From NCBI GenBank assembly GCA_020881915.1, contig JAJFPB010000004.1, forward strand, positions 2,046,001 to 2,110,000: a stretch of 64,000 bases of DNA, read 5' to 3'. The translations under genes and the position numbers were made by a program. Positions 23,774 through 36,006 of this stretch are shown one piece after another. Within the stretch, counting starts at the first letter, position 1. Each line of letters opens with the position of its first letter. This DNA comes from Paramyrothecium sp. XJ0827 (lineage: Eukaryota > Ascomycota > Sordariomycetes > Hypocreales > Stachybotryaceae). A model generated the notes under the pieces. It was given only the letters and a program-made list of their open reading frames with translations, was not told the DNA's origin and searched no databases.

Positions 23774-24483
23774 TCAAGCCATCGGGGGCTGGAGTAAGAT
23801 GAGCATCAATTATTCAATACTGGCATGATTTTCCGCAGTATATCAACACAATAGATAAACTAAATGTCTCTTGCATTTCAAGGAATGAGTAAATATTATG
23901 AGCATTCCAACAATAAAACAAAGGATAAAAATTAAGAAAAGTGTATGGCCTGTAATCTTGTTTCCTGTGTAGTGCAAGGCAGGTTTATACACATCTTCTA
24001 GTTGGTTCAATCGGGTGCGTCCCGCTCACCATCGCTGGCTCTTGCTAGCTTATTGGCCCAACAGGTGCTTCATTTCAAGAGCCCTGGCTACTACATAAGG
24101 CAAATATGCGAGTGAGATAAAGAAGGCTTTCAAGCTTTGTTTTCCCTCCGGTTATTGCCCTCCCGCAACATGCAGCCTGTATTGAATTGTTATAGGCCCC
24201 TCGTGAGGGTCTCAGCATGGAGGGGCAGTGACGCAGTTAGCGCTGCTCTAATATTCCTCGTGGCTGCCAAAGTTCTTATCGGCGCAGAATCCGCCGCCTT
24301 ATCGCTGTACGTACCATTGGCCCAGGAAAAAAATTCTGGATAAGGCCGGCCGACTTTCTTTCCAGCGTTCACGCAACCGACTCTTGAAAGTCCGAGCAAC
24401 TGCCTTCGGTGCACGAGACAACTGTGAATTGCGCGCGGATTCCTCGATCGCATAGCAGCAGTTGAGATTTTCCTGCGCCCATC
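23774..24483. other. Intergenic between the Zn2Cys6 regulator and UTP4
   Basis: About 0.7 kb of 3' flank and the UTP4 promoter. No gene is seen. Confidence 0.5.
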
Positions 24484-27172
24484 ATGGACGTCCACCGTTG
24501 CCGATTTCTGCCATACCCGCCTTCCGCCATCAACGCCATTGCCTTCTCGCACCCGAAGACCAGATCCGCAAAGCAGGCCTTGGTCGCCCGGCTGGCCATT
24601 GGGCGCGCAAATGGCGACATTGAGATCTGGAACCCTTCCAATGGCGCTTGGCACCAGGAACTCGTGATCCGTGGCGGCAAGGATCGAAGCGTCGACGGCC
24701 TCGTCTGGGTCAACGAAGCCGACCAAGACCTGGGCGATGGTCGAGTCCTGCTCGGCAAGTCTCGCCTCTTCAGCATTGGCTACACTTCGACCGTGACGGA
24801 ATGGGACTTGGAAAAGGGAAAACCCAAGAGACACGCGAGCGGCCAGCATGGGGATATCTGGTGTATAGCAGCACAGCCTGCCGCTTCCGCCGACAAGGCT
24901 CAGGCCAATGGTGCGATACAAGAGACGCAGGGCTCCAACAAGCTGATTGCCGGAACCATAGACGGCGAGCTGGTCATCTACTCCCTTGAGGATGATGATC
25001 TCCGCTTTCAGCGAGTTGTGGTCAAATCCCCCACCAAGCGAGCGCAGATGGTCAGCATCACCTTCCAGTCTCGCAAGGTGGTCATTGTTGGCTGCTCGGA
25101 TAGCACCGTTCGAGCATATGATATCAACAAGGGTACTCTACTTCGACGCATGACCTTAGGCTCCGATCTCGTGGGCGGGTCCAAAGACATCATCGTTTGG
25201 TCTGTCAAGTGTCTCCCCAACGGAGACATCATTTCCGGTGATTCGACTGGCCAGGTCTGCATCTGGGATGGGAAAACATACACTCAATCTCAGCGACTGC
25301 AAAGCCACAAGCAGGACGTTCTCAGTCTTGCCGTGAGCGCCGATGGAACGTCCATTGTCAGCGGAGGCATGGACAGGCGAACAGTCCTCCACAAGAAAGC
25401 TCCTGGCACGGCTCATCGTTGGAGCAAGGTTGTTGGACGGAAGTACCACGATCACGACGTGAAGTCTATGGCTTCCTTCGAGCAAGGCCGTATCAACGTT
25501 GTGGTCTCCGGAGGTAGGCTTGTGCCTATACATATAGTTCTTGTTGCCATTTAACTAACCTTACGTAGGCCCCGACGCGCACCTCATGGTCGTGCCATTG
25601 AAAGAAATGGCCCGAGAAAATCACAGGACGATAAGCAACCTACCACAGCAACCTCCCCTCGCCAGCGCTCCACGATCAAGGTTTCTGGTTAGTTGGTGGG
25701 ATAGGGAGGTCCACATTTGGACACTGCGAAAGTCAGCTGCCAATGTGCTCAACGATGGCGCCGACGAGGACATTAATCAAAACCGAAAGCTCTTGAAGAC
25801 CATTGTCATCAAGGGCGACTCAAACATCGCATCAGCGTGCATCAACCAAGACGGAACCCTGCTCATCATATCCACCGCCACCGACGTGAAGGCTTTTAGG
25901 CTCCAGCATCAAGACCCAGCAAAGCCCTCCGATGTCAAGATGTTCACAGTCGAAGTGCCCCAGCGGCTCAAAGCACTGGGCGGCACCCAGGTTCGCCTAT
26001 CACCAAGTGGTAAATGGTTATGTCTTGTGCAAGAGGGCACCCGTGTGCTCGTGGCCAAGATTGAAGAATCACAAGAAGCGGACGGCAGCGTCGAATTCTC
26101 CGATGTACAGAAACTTGGTCGCCTGAGCCGAAACATTCCCCGGTACATCAAGAACGGCGGGCTGGGAAGCTACGACAGGAGCATTACACAAGTCGCCTTC
26201 GCGGCCAACTCACAGATGCTTGCGACGGCTGACCTGGCGGGATACGTAGACACATGGATCCTGCGCGGCCCGGGAGAGAGCGCCGATGCATCAGCGGTGG
26301 ATGACGCGTCGTCAGACCAAAGCGACTCATCCGACGAAGACGAAGACCCCAGCCTCAAGGCAAGCGAGATTTGGGTCCGCAACCCGGCAGCAAAACTACT
26401 GCCCAAGCTACCATCAGCCCCCACAGTTCTTTCATTCTCGGATGATGTACCCGCGCTCGTAGATGGGGACAACGAGCAGGGTGTAGACGATGGTAGTGCT
26501 GGCGACGGCATCTTGTTGGCGATAACCTCCTCTTGGAACATCCTCGCCTTCCACCCTCGCAAAGGCTCGCTGACTCGCTGGTCTCGACTGCATCCCCGAA
26601 AAGCCCTGCCTGGACCCATCCAAGACCTACTCGATTTGGCCAAGGGAGTGGTGTGGCAGGGCTCACGGATCTGGGTCTACGGTGCTTCGTTCTTGTTCAT
26701 GCTTGATTTGTCGCAAGACCTTCAGGAAACCGCACCACAGGCCAATGGTGACCTCCAAACCTCGCAAGGGGTCAAGCGCAAAAGGGCTGGCCTGGCTAGC
26801 GGTGCCGGGGGTAAGATGGCGCAGGGCAACCTCGCACCCCATCAAATTCAGAGACATGTCGCTGGCGAATGGGAGGACGTCGACATGGACGACGCCCCCG
26901 GTGTAGAGGATAGTAGTGATGAGGAAGCAGAAGACCGCCAGACGGACTTGGCACAGCTGCGCAACACGGACAGCTCGCAGGGCAGCGGAGAGCTGGTGGG
27001 TGCAAGCGGCCAGGGTTACAAGTGGTGGATAACGTACAAATACCGACCAATATTCGGCATGGCGCGGCTCAACACGGAGGACCAGACGATGGAGGTGGCC
27101 GTGGTAGAACGTCCCACCTGGGATCTGGATCTGCCAGAGAGCTATTATGCCGGACAGCCGTGGGAGAGGTAA
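24484..27172 (+). CDS. UTP4: UTP4/cirhin, small-subunit processome WD40 protein
   Basis: Two exons (24484-25513 and 25569-27172) encode 877 residues. UTP4 is part of the t-UTP/UTP-A subcomplex that binds nascent 35S pre-rRNA in the nucleolus and is needed for 18S rRNA maturation. The protein opens MDVHRCRFLPYPPSAINAIA, followed by WD40-type strands in tandem (GRANGDIEIWN, GYTSTVTEWDLEKG, GTIDGELVIYSLED, GCSDSTVRAYDINKG, GDSTGQVCIWDG). This fits the double beta-propeller of the family. The second half carries further propeller strands split by acidic inserts (SDQSDSSDEDED and SSDEEAED) and ends in a conserved-looking KWWITYKYRPIFGM segment. The single short intron lies after VVSGG. Length is in the family range. 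Confidence 0.92.
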
Positions 27173-30100
27173 AAAAAAGATGGTTCATGTTATGTCACAT
27201 AAGCTGAGCTGTATCATAACGTTGTGGTTACACCTGAGCAGCATCAAGTTCCTGGGAGTATAGAGAGATAATGGAGTCACCAACCAAGTTCACGCATCTA
27301 CAAAATCTTTGAAATCCAAGTGCAAGGATGTACGGGTCTCGCAGAAGTATTGCAGTTACTAACAGATGGTATCTTTGACAGAGTACAACACAGCTCTTTG
27401 TAAAGGAGTTTTAGCCGTTGGGTAGGACTTTGGGGACCAGGGTAGTCCCTTGTGGCGATTTGTGCGTCCCGCGTGGGTGGCCAGAGGAAGTCGTAATTAG
27501 TGTACGCACCACATACGATTCCCGTGACCTTCCAATTGTTTCACACTCACAATGAGGACCCGGTGCTTACAGTGGTACGGTACATGAATCCTTTGCTCAG
27601 TACTCGCGACCCGTCAAGTATTGCCCACAGTGGCAAAAAGAAAGACGATAAGCACGTTGATCGACATGCTTGATACGCTGCCCCGTGGGTATGGTGAGGC
27701 GCGAGCACGGTCCCTTTTCCATGGAGCCTTCCAAAAAGGAACAAGAAGCAGAAGAATGGGCGTTGCACGCAGAAGGGATGGTAATTTCTGTTAGCCGCAA
27801 GGTGAGACTCGTGAATAATAGATGAACGCGCGTCTCGAAATCGAGAATTAGTGGGCGGCTCGTGTTAGTTCCGACGCCGTGGGAAGACTAGCTCGCCCAG
27901 CGTGGGTCACCGCAATCAAGACTCGCAGGGCGATGGCGGGACGAAATTGGAACGTCGGCTGAGACGGCTCAGATGTGCATCGTATTAAGCACACTGGAGA
28001 ACTTCTGGATATGGGTTTCTTGCCGAATCGGATCCTGCTCTGGCGGTGAATGTGGGAGAGGAGCAATGCGGAAATTTTAGCCGGGAGACTGGAGCACCGT
28101 GGCCCAGCTTTCATCTTGCCTCGCGCCAAAGCAAGAGATTACGGTTTCCGCAGCGGAGTTTTTGCATTGTTCTGGATACTGCTCGTGATGTATCAACATC
28201 GGAGTTGAAGTCGTGCTCACCTTGGGATAGTTGCTCAGGTTGTGATGATACCCTATACCACATCGAAGGAGACACTTGGTTGAGTTGGACTAGGTGTAGG
28301 ATGCCTTGGAAAGCGAGCTTTCTGGCCAAGGATCCATTGATAGAGCCACCATAGTATTATTACAATTGATGCTTTTCTGCCAGAGGACAGTCAGCAGCAA
28401 ACATATTTGGTTATCACTCGAGGGCGCGCCTCATTCGCAAGAACGCTTTGTTCATTACGACTTGGAAATCACATTTACTTATCCAGGTATCGCAGCTTAC
28501 GTTGTACGCAGAACGATGGCCATTGGCCAGGGGTGATGGATGGGGGCCTGGTACAATCCACCTGCGGGGAAAACGCTGATCTCTAAGCCCTGTTGCAACG
28601 TAACAACTGTCGGCGGGTTTGGTGCCTCGAATGATTCGCATGGGGGTTTGGGCGAGTTCCAGCAGCGAAACAACCAGATGTTGGAAACAGTAGGCTGAGC
28701 TTTTATACTCTAAATAGCAGTGTCGCACAGTAGCATGGGTAGGGCAACATTGGACTTTAAGCCCACACACAAATAGCAGACCGCGGACGCAGGCCGCAGA
28801 CGCAGACCAAGACTCGCTCAGGACAAGACAATCAATTACGACGCAAGACGTGCCATGCTGATCCATTACCTAATCACTGGAGATGAAGTTCGGATCAACG
28901 AGGCACTCGGCCGGGAACTGAGACAGGGATCTAGGCCGCGCCATCTTTTGGTTCCTGCCGCCCACTCAGTGGCACTGACTGGTGGTGATGAGGGAGGTCT
29001 CCCCCCTTCCAGGGCAAGCCAGACCTCTCGCAACGCTGATCGCACAAGTCATAGCCGTGTCCATGATGGGAGATTACGACTCGTGCTACGATTGTCGATT
29101 CCTGAAGGAGGGATTTTCTGTAACTCACGCGAGCCCGTTCTCATGGAGGCTCCCCCTATGATATTGGAAGAAGACCACCCATCACGGCTAGCGGCAGCAA
29201 CCGGTGTCTCTTGGCTACAGTGTCGATCAGAGCTTCGCGGGAGACAAAGAGAGGGGAAGGATTGCGCAGCAGCAGAAGAGGCCCGAGTACTACATAGCAA
29301 GGAAGCGCAGCTGGGCTAGGTGCGGCACCTAACCTAGAGGTAACCTAGAGCGCCTTACGGTTGGTTACCTCTTTGCTTCGTAGGCGAGGCGAGGCGAGGC
29401 GAGGCAGGACGAGGCACGGTAATAAGGTGCGGTGCGGCAGAGACCGAAGGAGAATTTAGCCAAGTGTGGCAGTACCTAACTCACGGTACTGTACCTTAAT
29501 CCGACCGTGGCTTTGATGCGGGCTGTGCCACAGAGTAAGGCATGGTGCCCCGTCATCACCCATTTTGAGATCGCTGGCGTCAGGGTTCGTCACGTACCGG
29601 TACTTGGGATCACCGCCCGGAGAGGCGTACCCCATCAACGCCTACGCCATCCAAAACGATGGAACGAAATTATGGAGGTGATTGTCGCGTGTGATGCGCA
29701 CATCTCGAAGGGTCGCTGAGAGAGGGAGAGGAGCATCTAGACTCAACGGAGTACTAGCAGACATGCAGCCTGCACATCGGGAGACCGGTCATGACCAAAT
29801 GGTCCGGCTCTGCCCAGCTGATGAATGACTGCCTCTGCGGTGCAAAGAGGGCGAGTTAAGATGGGCCCAGCTTCGGTCAGCTTGCGGGCGGGTACGAATC
29901 CCGTCGTCGACGAGACCACGCAAGGCAGAGAGCACAAACGTACTGTACCTACAGTAGGTACAGGCAAGGTGTATTTTTACAATTTCTTCCTCGTTGCAAT
30001 CCCAACTCCATATGCCTACGTAACTCGCAGCCAGAAGGGGGAAAGTTGTTACCGCGACAGAGGATGAGGATGATTCAGGCAGGGCTCAGCAGTTTCGCGT

Positions 30101-31313
30101 TCGTCCGCATACGCCATACGCGCAAATTGGCCACTGTCATGTCGCCCAGAAGGCAAAGCTATTTTATTCTTCCTCGACCTGTTGTCGCAATGTCTGTCGC
30201 AGCAAGGCCGCGTAGTCCAGGGGGGGGGTAGGTTCGCCAGCTTACGTACGTGTGCGCAAAGTCGTTCACCAGCTAAGGTACGGAGGACCGGTATGGCCTG
30301 GTGGCCTCCTGCACGCAGCTAATGCTAAGGTGCTGCGCAACTACCGGAAGGGGGCCTCCTCCTCGCTTGTCCGGTCAATCAGAGAAGCCAGAGCCAGAGC
30401 CACGCCAATGGACAAACCGTGCTGGAGCGGTCTGCCTGTAGGTCGGTAGGTACGTAGACCATAGAAAGGTGAAGGGGGAGGGAAAATGGACGAAAGGTCG
30501 CCTAGTACCGGTACGGCCTCCCCTCCGCACACACCCCTTCCACTCGAGGCGGCCCTGGGCATCGTGATTGGCCGTGACCATACAGCTGACGCGTAAACTA
30601 CATGTCCCCATCGAATCCAGCCAGACAAACCCCCGTCCCTTTATTCCCCTGCCGGTCCACCTTGCTGCCATCCGCCCAATTTGCCCGTTTCCCATCCATT
30701 CCCCGTCTCGTCTGGCTTTCCTTGCCCTTCTGGCTTTGCCTCAAGGCTGCTGCTGCCGTCTGTTGCAACCAGTAATCCCGGCGACCAATTCCTTCCCCCA
30801 ACTCTCGCATCCTCTTCATCTCCAACGCAACCGTCCACGCCGCCCGCGTAATAGAAACATCGTCGAGTTCGCAATTCATCTTTCCAACTTGCACACATTC
30901 CCACGCCGACATCTGTGCGTCGCGGCCCCCCCGGCTCGTTCCCTCGAAAGCGACGTGAAAGCCCACCAAGCCTCATCACCCGGGTGCCTGAACCAGGCCC
31001 TTGTGTGGCGAAAACCAAGAGGCCTACGAATCAATCCAAGCTGACGACGACAACGACCACGAAAGCCCGAAACCGCGAGCATTTCCACGAGCACACCTGG
31101 TTACCAGTTTACGACAGCCTTTAATTTCCACTATCCTTATTCTCCAACAAGGACCCTCATCTATCCTGACGCATTGTCCTCGACTGCTGCCGCCCGCCAC
31201 CCCTCAGTTCGACGACAACATCACAGTCATCACCCTCACCACCTACACCACGCAGTAATAGACACAACCACCTCGATCGTACTGCGAAGCCTCTTCGGAG
31301 CCAGTTATTCACC
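27173..31313. other. 4.1-kb gene-empty region before PNG1
   Basis: No convincing gene is seen on either strand; the longest frames (for example 28855-29319) look like chance openings. The region holds a GGCGA pentamer repeat (29383-29405), several TACCT/AGGTA palindromic words (29325-29375, 29940-29960, 30430-30460) and, from about 30600, a pyrimidine-rich stretch that probably forms the PNG1 promoter and leader. Confidence 0.45.
29383..29405. repeat. GGCGA pentanucleotide repeat
   Basis: Four full GGCGA units followed by degenerate GGC/GGACGAGGC copies in intergenic DNA. Confidence 0.7.
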
Positions 31314-32772
31314 ATGGCGGGTCGAGAAATGCCCTTTCGGCCCGCGCCAACGGACGACGACGCCGAATATGGCGCTGAGTGGGCGCATGAACTCCGTGTC
31401 AAATTCGAAGGGCTGCTCCGCGATAAGCGCCTGAACGACCTTCGCTCTGCATCCCGCCAGTCGTCGCCCGCTCCCGAGCGTTCATCGAACGACGTTTACG
31501 GAGCAGGGTCTGCGTCGCTGGGAGGCGCCCATCCGTCGACCCCTCACAACGCCTCAACACCACCTTCTTATTCATCCATCCGACACCTACCCAAGATTCC
31601 TACTCCTCCCGCCGCCAACGACCGCGACTCTCGAAAGTTCCGCAGCCTCCTCATCAGTCTATCATTGACTCCCACGAAATACGAGAATCCGGGTCTTCTC
31701 GATGAAGCTCTTCAGATCATTCCTCTGGACCGCATCTATAGTGAGGCTGAGGAGGAGACCCAAGTGCTGCAGGCCGAAGCTGAAAGCATGGGAGACGGTC
31801 GAAAGCCCGAGTGGGGTTACCAAGATTGTGTTATCCGGGCTCTTCTGAGGTACGCCGCTCCAATCCTTTGCCATGTTTTGACCGATTCTTATCTAACGCA
31901 CATGTAGATGGTTTAAGCGATCATTCTTCACCTGGGTGAACAACCCGCCCTGCCCTCTTTGCCTGTCACCAACAATCGCTCAGGGCATGACGGCACCAAC
32001 GCCTGAGGAAAGCGCCTGCGGTGCTCTGCGGGTCGAGCTGTACCGATGCTCTACTCAGGGTTGCGGTGCATACGAGAGATTCCCTCGCTACGGCGATGTC
32101 TGGCGTCTACTTCAAACTCGACGGGGACGTGTTGGTGAATGGGCCAATTGCTTCAGCATGCTTTGCCGTGCTGTCGGCGGCCGCGTCCGCTGGGTCTGGA
32201 ACGCCGAGGACCACGTCTGGACCGAAGTGTACTCGGATCATCAGCAAAGATGGGTGCACGTAGACGCTTGCGAGGAGGCCTGGGATCGACCTCGGTTGTA
32301 TACCGAGGGCTGGGGCAAGAAGATGTCTTACTGCATTGCGTTCTCCATCGACGGCGCCACTGATGTTACTCGACGTTATGTTCGAAAGAACGAATACGCC
32401 AACGAGCGCAACCGATGTCCTGAGGAGGTCATGCTTTACATCATGCAAGAAATCAAGAGTATCCGCCGAGCCAACATGAGCAAAGATGATCGCTTCCGCC
32501 TACAAAAGGAAGACTTGAAGGAAGACCACGAGCTTCGCCAATATGTCGTGGCGTCTATTGCCCAGGCAGTTACCAACTTGGTTCCCGTCGGTGCTTCCAG
32601 CTCCGGTTCCAGCAGCCGCACCTCCAACTCACCCGGCCAAGACACCAAGCTGCCTGCAGAGCAGCCCAGTCGACAAGCTGGCGCAACCGAGTGGGTGCCC
32701 GCTCAACAGCAACCGCGCAGCCAGCATTTCCCACAGCCGCGTGATCCTAGCCATCGACGACAGCTGCCTTGA
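31314..32772 (+). CDS. PNG1: PNG1-like peptide:N-glycanase homologue, acatalytic
   Basis: Two exons (31314-31849 and 31908-32772) encode 466 residues. PNGases of the transglutaminase fold remove N-glycans from misfolded ER-derived glycoproteins in the cytosol. The N-terminal 100 residues are low-complexity. The core starts near residue 115, and the zinc-binding cysteine pairs are seen as CPLC (194/197) and C226...C231. The catalytic Cys-His-Asp triad is incomplete: the segment that reads GRCGEWAN in active enzymes reads GRVGEWAN here, with Val254 (GTT at 32131) in place of Cys. His281 (DHVWTEVY) and Asp298 (WVHVDACEE) remain. Loss of activity is known for filamentous-fungal PNG1, including Neurospora, where the protein has a structural role in polar growth. 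The C-terminus is Ser/Pro/Gln-rich. I infer a scaffold or glycan-binding role. Confidence 0.93.
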
Positions 32773-33806
32773 GCACATATATTTCTATAACCAACCTACT
32801 GGTCTGGAACGCGCCTTCACCGCGCCTTAATTCATCCACCGGATAACACGTCTTTATCCGACGAGTGGCTACCTATAACCGGCCGCTTACCTTCGCTCAC
32901 AGTCGCCCGTAATCTCCACATCATTTGCACGTCCAGCTATCAACACAAGCCTACATGTGCGACGGGCATTACCATCATCATCAAAACCTAATTCGTTTCG
33001 TGTCATCTACGATCACAATGGCCTCGGCATAGAGTCGGCGTTTTCTTCATACTTTCCCCCGCCCTCCATAGTGGGTGCCACCTGTATCTACCCACACACA
33101 CACACACACGCACACACACACACACGCACACACACACACACGCACACACACAAACTCTTCATTTCCTTTGTTCCGGTGTAAGGGGGAAGGCTTCGGCTTA
33201 CCAGCAAGGGTGCTGGTGTCCGGGTGGAACCAGTTGTACATGGTTCCCTTTTGAGGTCGGGGACGGATATCTCCAGATCTCGGCGTTCAGGTTTCATGGT
33301 TTGACATGAGTTGCAGAGGTGGAACATTGAATAGTGACGTGATGAAGGGCTTTTGCTTGATTCCAAGCTTAGCAGTACGATAGACAAATGCATCCACATG
33401 GCTGTCCTGACGAGGCCATGATTGAACCAAAATGTTTATTGATCTCAATCTGACGTATCGTGTCATGTCGTGTGACGGTCTTCGGAATAATTCTAGACTA
33501 TTCGCAAATATCAAGACACTTCGGTGCCTCGCTTCCCAGTAGAATTTTGCCCGGCATTGGATTTTCGAAAGCTTTATTGACGGGAGGCGAACTGCACGTG
33601 ACTATGTGGCAACACCATACGGTACACTGAGATAAGGTTTGGGGCACATCCTCTTCAAACACCACGAACGCAATTGCTTGTGGCGTTTGTTTGCATACAG
33701 TACGGCCTCGGCTGTTTATTTCACATTCCTGGTGGAGAATCTTCCGAAGGTTCCTGGTTCAGCGGTGCGCTGCGTTGTGTCTACCGGCACCTAACAAACG
33801 GCTACG
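32773..33806. other. PNG1 3' region with CA repeat
   Basis: About 1 kb between two plus-strand genes. It contains a CA dinucleotide array at 33093-33152. The frames over the array are repeat artefacts. No gene is seen. Confidence 0.5.
33093..33152. repeat. (CA)n microsatellite interrupted by CG steps
   Basis: About 60 bp of CA repeats with three regularly placed CG interruptions (ACACGCACA), roughly 320 bp downstream of the PNG1 stop. Confidence 0.9.
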
Positions 33807-34823
33807 ATGTCAAGCTCAACCCCTGTGGGTCTGTCGCGACGGGACCCAATTGACCTCACTGGAGACGAGAATGTCGTCACTCCCAGCAAGAAACGCAAGC
33901 TCGAGCATGATGCGTCTCGTGCACCCTTAGGAGGCTTAGGCTCACCAGCGAAAAAGAAGAAGGCGGCGGCGGACCCAGAGCTCGGGGAGAAGAGGCTACG
34001 CCGGTTTCGCCAGGCTCCGCCCAGGCCCTGGCACGATGTATACCGAAGAGCCATGAACCAGCGCTTCTACGTGCTTCAGCGGAAGCGGTGCGGGACCAAG
34101 GAATGCCCCGAGGAGCGCGTCGAGATGACGGGTTCCACGGGCAATATCTACACGGTTCACATTGCGAAGCTGTCCAGCTGCAATTGCCCTCATGCATTGA
34201 AAGGCCATGAATGCAAGCACGTCATATACGTAGGTTCTTTAAGCATCCCCATCCACGGGCAGCATTAAATCTTCTTGCAGGTGATGTCTCAGGTGCTGCG
34301 AGCGCCGTACGATCTCTCCTATCAGCGCGCACTCACCAGTTCGGAGCTGTGCAGCATCTTCGCATCTGCGCCGCCCATTGCAGGGTCAGCTTCGCCGGCC
34401 AGTGATGCCGAACACCAAAGGCGCAAAAAGGTGGAAGGGGATTGTCCCATCTGCTACTCAGAGCTGGACGCCGACAGCCCGGAGTCGATCACCTGGTGCC
34501 AGGCGATGTGTGGCCAAAACATGCATCAGCAGTGCTTTTCCGTATGGGCCAGCCAGGGCAAGAGGACGTGTCCAATGTGCCGCAGTGCCTGGCATGAGGA
34601 CGTCGCATCGTTGGTGAAAAACATTAAGAGAAACGCGGTCTCGGGCTCAGATGGTTATACCAATATCGGGGCCCAGCTAGGACTTAGCTCAACCCGAGGT
34701 ATGCGATTGCACAATTAATGTATTGAAGGCACGGATCAGAACGTTGCTGACTTGTCGTTTCTAGATGAAAGCACGTATGCCGAATGGTTCCGACATAGAC
34801 ACTTCCGGCGACGTGGTTATTGA
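33807..34823 (+). CDS. SWIM zinc finger plus RING-like protein
   Basis: Three exons (33807-34229, 34281-34698, 34765-34823) encode 299 residues. The last exon was found from a GTATGC donor, a TTTCTAG acceptor and continued frame. The N-terminus is basic and nuclear-type (KKRKLE and KKKK). A SWIM finger spans about residues 110-141: Cys125-x-Cys127 then Cys136-x-His138 (CNCPHALKGHECKH). A RING-like domain follows with Cys196, Cys199, Cys214, Cys218, His223, Cys226, Cys238 and Cys241 (CPIC ... HQQCF ... CPMC). SWIM-RING proteins of the ZSWIM2/MEX class are E3 ubiquitin ligases, so ligase activity is a reasonable inference, with SWIM as substrate or nucleic-acid contact. The product ends in a basic tail (RHRHFRRRGY). 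Confidence 0.82.
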
Positions 34824-36006
34824 GGAGACAGATCAAGCCTGGGTGTAGCACGTCTAATGGATCTCCGTCTCGTTTGAGAACAAACTATTTGAATCAATCC
34901 AACAAGATTGATGAAGGTATGTAATTCACATCTTGACTGAACCAAAGGCCTTGTCTAACATTACGACCTTAAGAACAACACCAGCACTATGAGTGTTGGT
35001 GCGCTGGCGAGTCGATGAAGCACGCTTTAAAAAGACGTCTGAAAGCAAGCCTTCAGCTGCCATGCTGAAGTTGATGATAAGTCCAGGCGTAGCCTCAAGT
35101 TGAATCAAGCTTCATTGAGGCTTGCTCCGGTGAAGGACAGTGGCACTGGAAGAATGTGGAGGCTAAATCAAAAGTCGCCAATTACCCTCAACAATTGGAG
35201 AATGCTAAAGACGGCTTAATAGCCACCCATATGTGCTGCGGCATGGTACAAAGCGGCATCATCAGTCCTGGAGCTAAATACATCCTCATTGTTGGCCAAG
35301 GCTTAAGTTTGGGTAGATTTGAACCTTCTTATCACTTTCTGCTTTGTTAACGTTGTTCTACTGTAGCAGCGAGTGAGTCTGGAGCCTCTACCATAAGGAA
35401 ACCTCAAATTGGAAAACTGTTGGCCCCTTGTGCATCGTACAATGCCAATAAATGGCCATGCTTCTCCAAGCGTTTTACCAGTAATTGCGTGAGCTGCAGC
35501 AACCTTCGCATATTTTGGTGTCAAGGCCGCAGGGGCCCAGTGTAAAGAGGTCAAAGGGGCTGGCGGCTGCAGTTTGTTACGTCAGGGTGCGTACAATATC
35601 GTTGCCGAAACGGGTTCAGGGGAGACCAATGCAGCTTGCTTCACGATGCCCTAGTCATTACCGTACTTTGTGACAGTATCTGCGTCGCTGATCTGCAATA
35701 TTACCAGGGATTCATGCTGCGGGCTGGCCTCAGCCGCAGCGCCTGCAGATATTGTATAAAGAGGCGTTTCTTCCTTACGAGCCGCGATAGAGATGAACTC
35801 GCTCTTTTGCAACCCGGCACTTTCATCTTCACTTTAGCACTGTTTCCTTTCGAAGCTCTGTTCAAAGGACCTTTAGAAGAGGCCATTCGACAGCCAGACG
35901 AGCAACCAGACATCGTGTTAAGTTAAGTCTGGAATCCGACAAGCCGTCTGCGGAAACACAGAACCTTGAGGCAACGACCGCCATTAGCTCCCGCCCGTCC
36001 GTCAAC
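34824..36006. other. Intergenic upstream of the six-cysteine peptide gene
   Basis: About 1.2 kb. TATAAAG at 35755 is a plausible promoter element for the peptide gene. A plus-strand stretch around 35110-35300 reads coding-like (ACSGEGQW start) but has no supported start or splice partner, so I do not call it. Confidence 0.4.
35755..35761 (+). promoter_or_regulatory. TATA box candidate of the six-cysteine peptide gene
   Basis: TATAAAG lies about 250 bp upstream of the ATG at 36007. Confidence 0.35.

Noticed and set aside
28855..29319. A 154-codon plus-strand frame
   Set aside because: No domain, no promoter signals, composition like non-coding DNA.
33088..33399. Minus-strand frame with Val/Cys repeats
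   Set aside because: Produced by translating the CA microsatellite.
35110..35340. Coding-like stretch beginning CSGEGQW, resembling a secreted carbohydrate-binding-type segment
   Set aside because: The downstream cysteines expected for that pattern are missing, and no start or clean splice junction is present.
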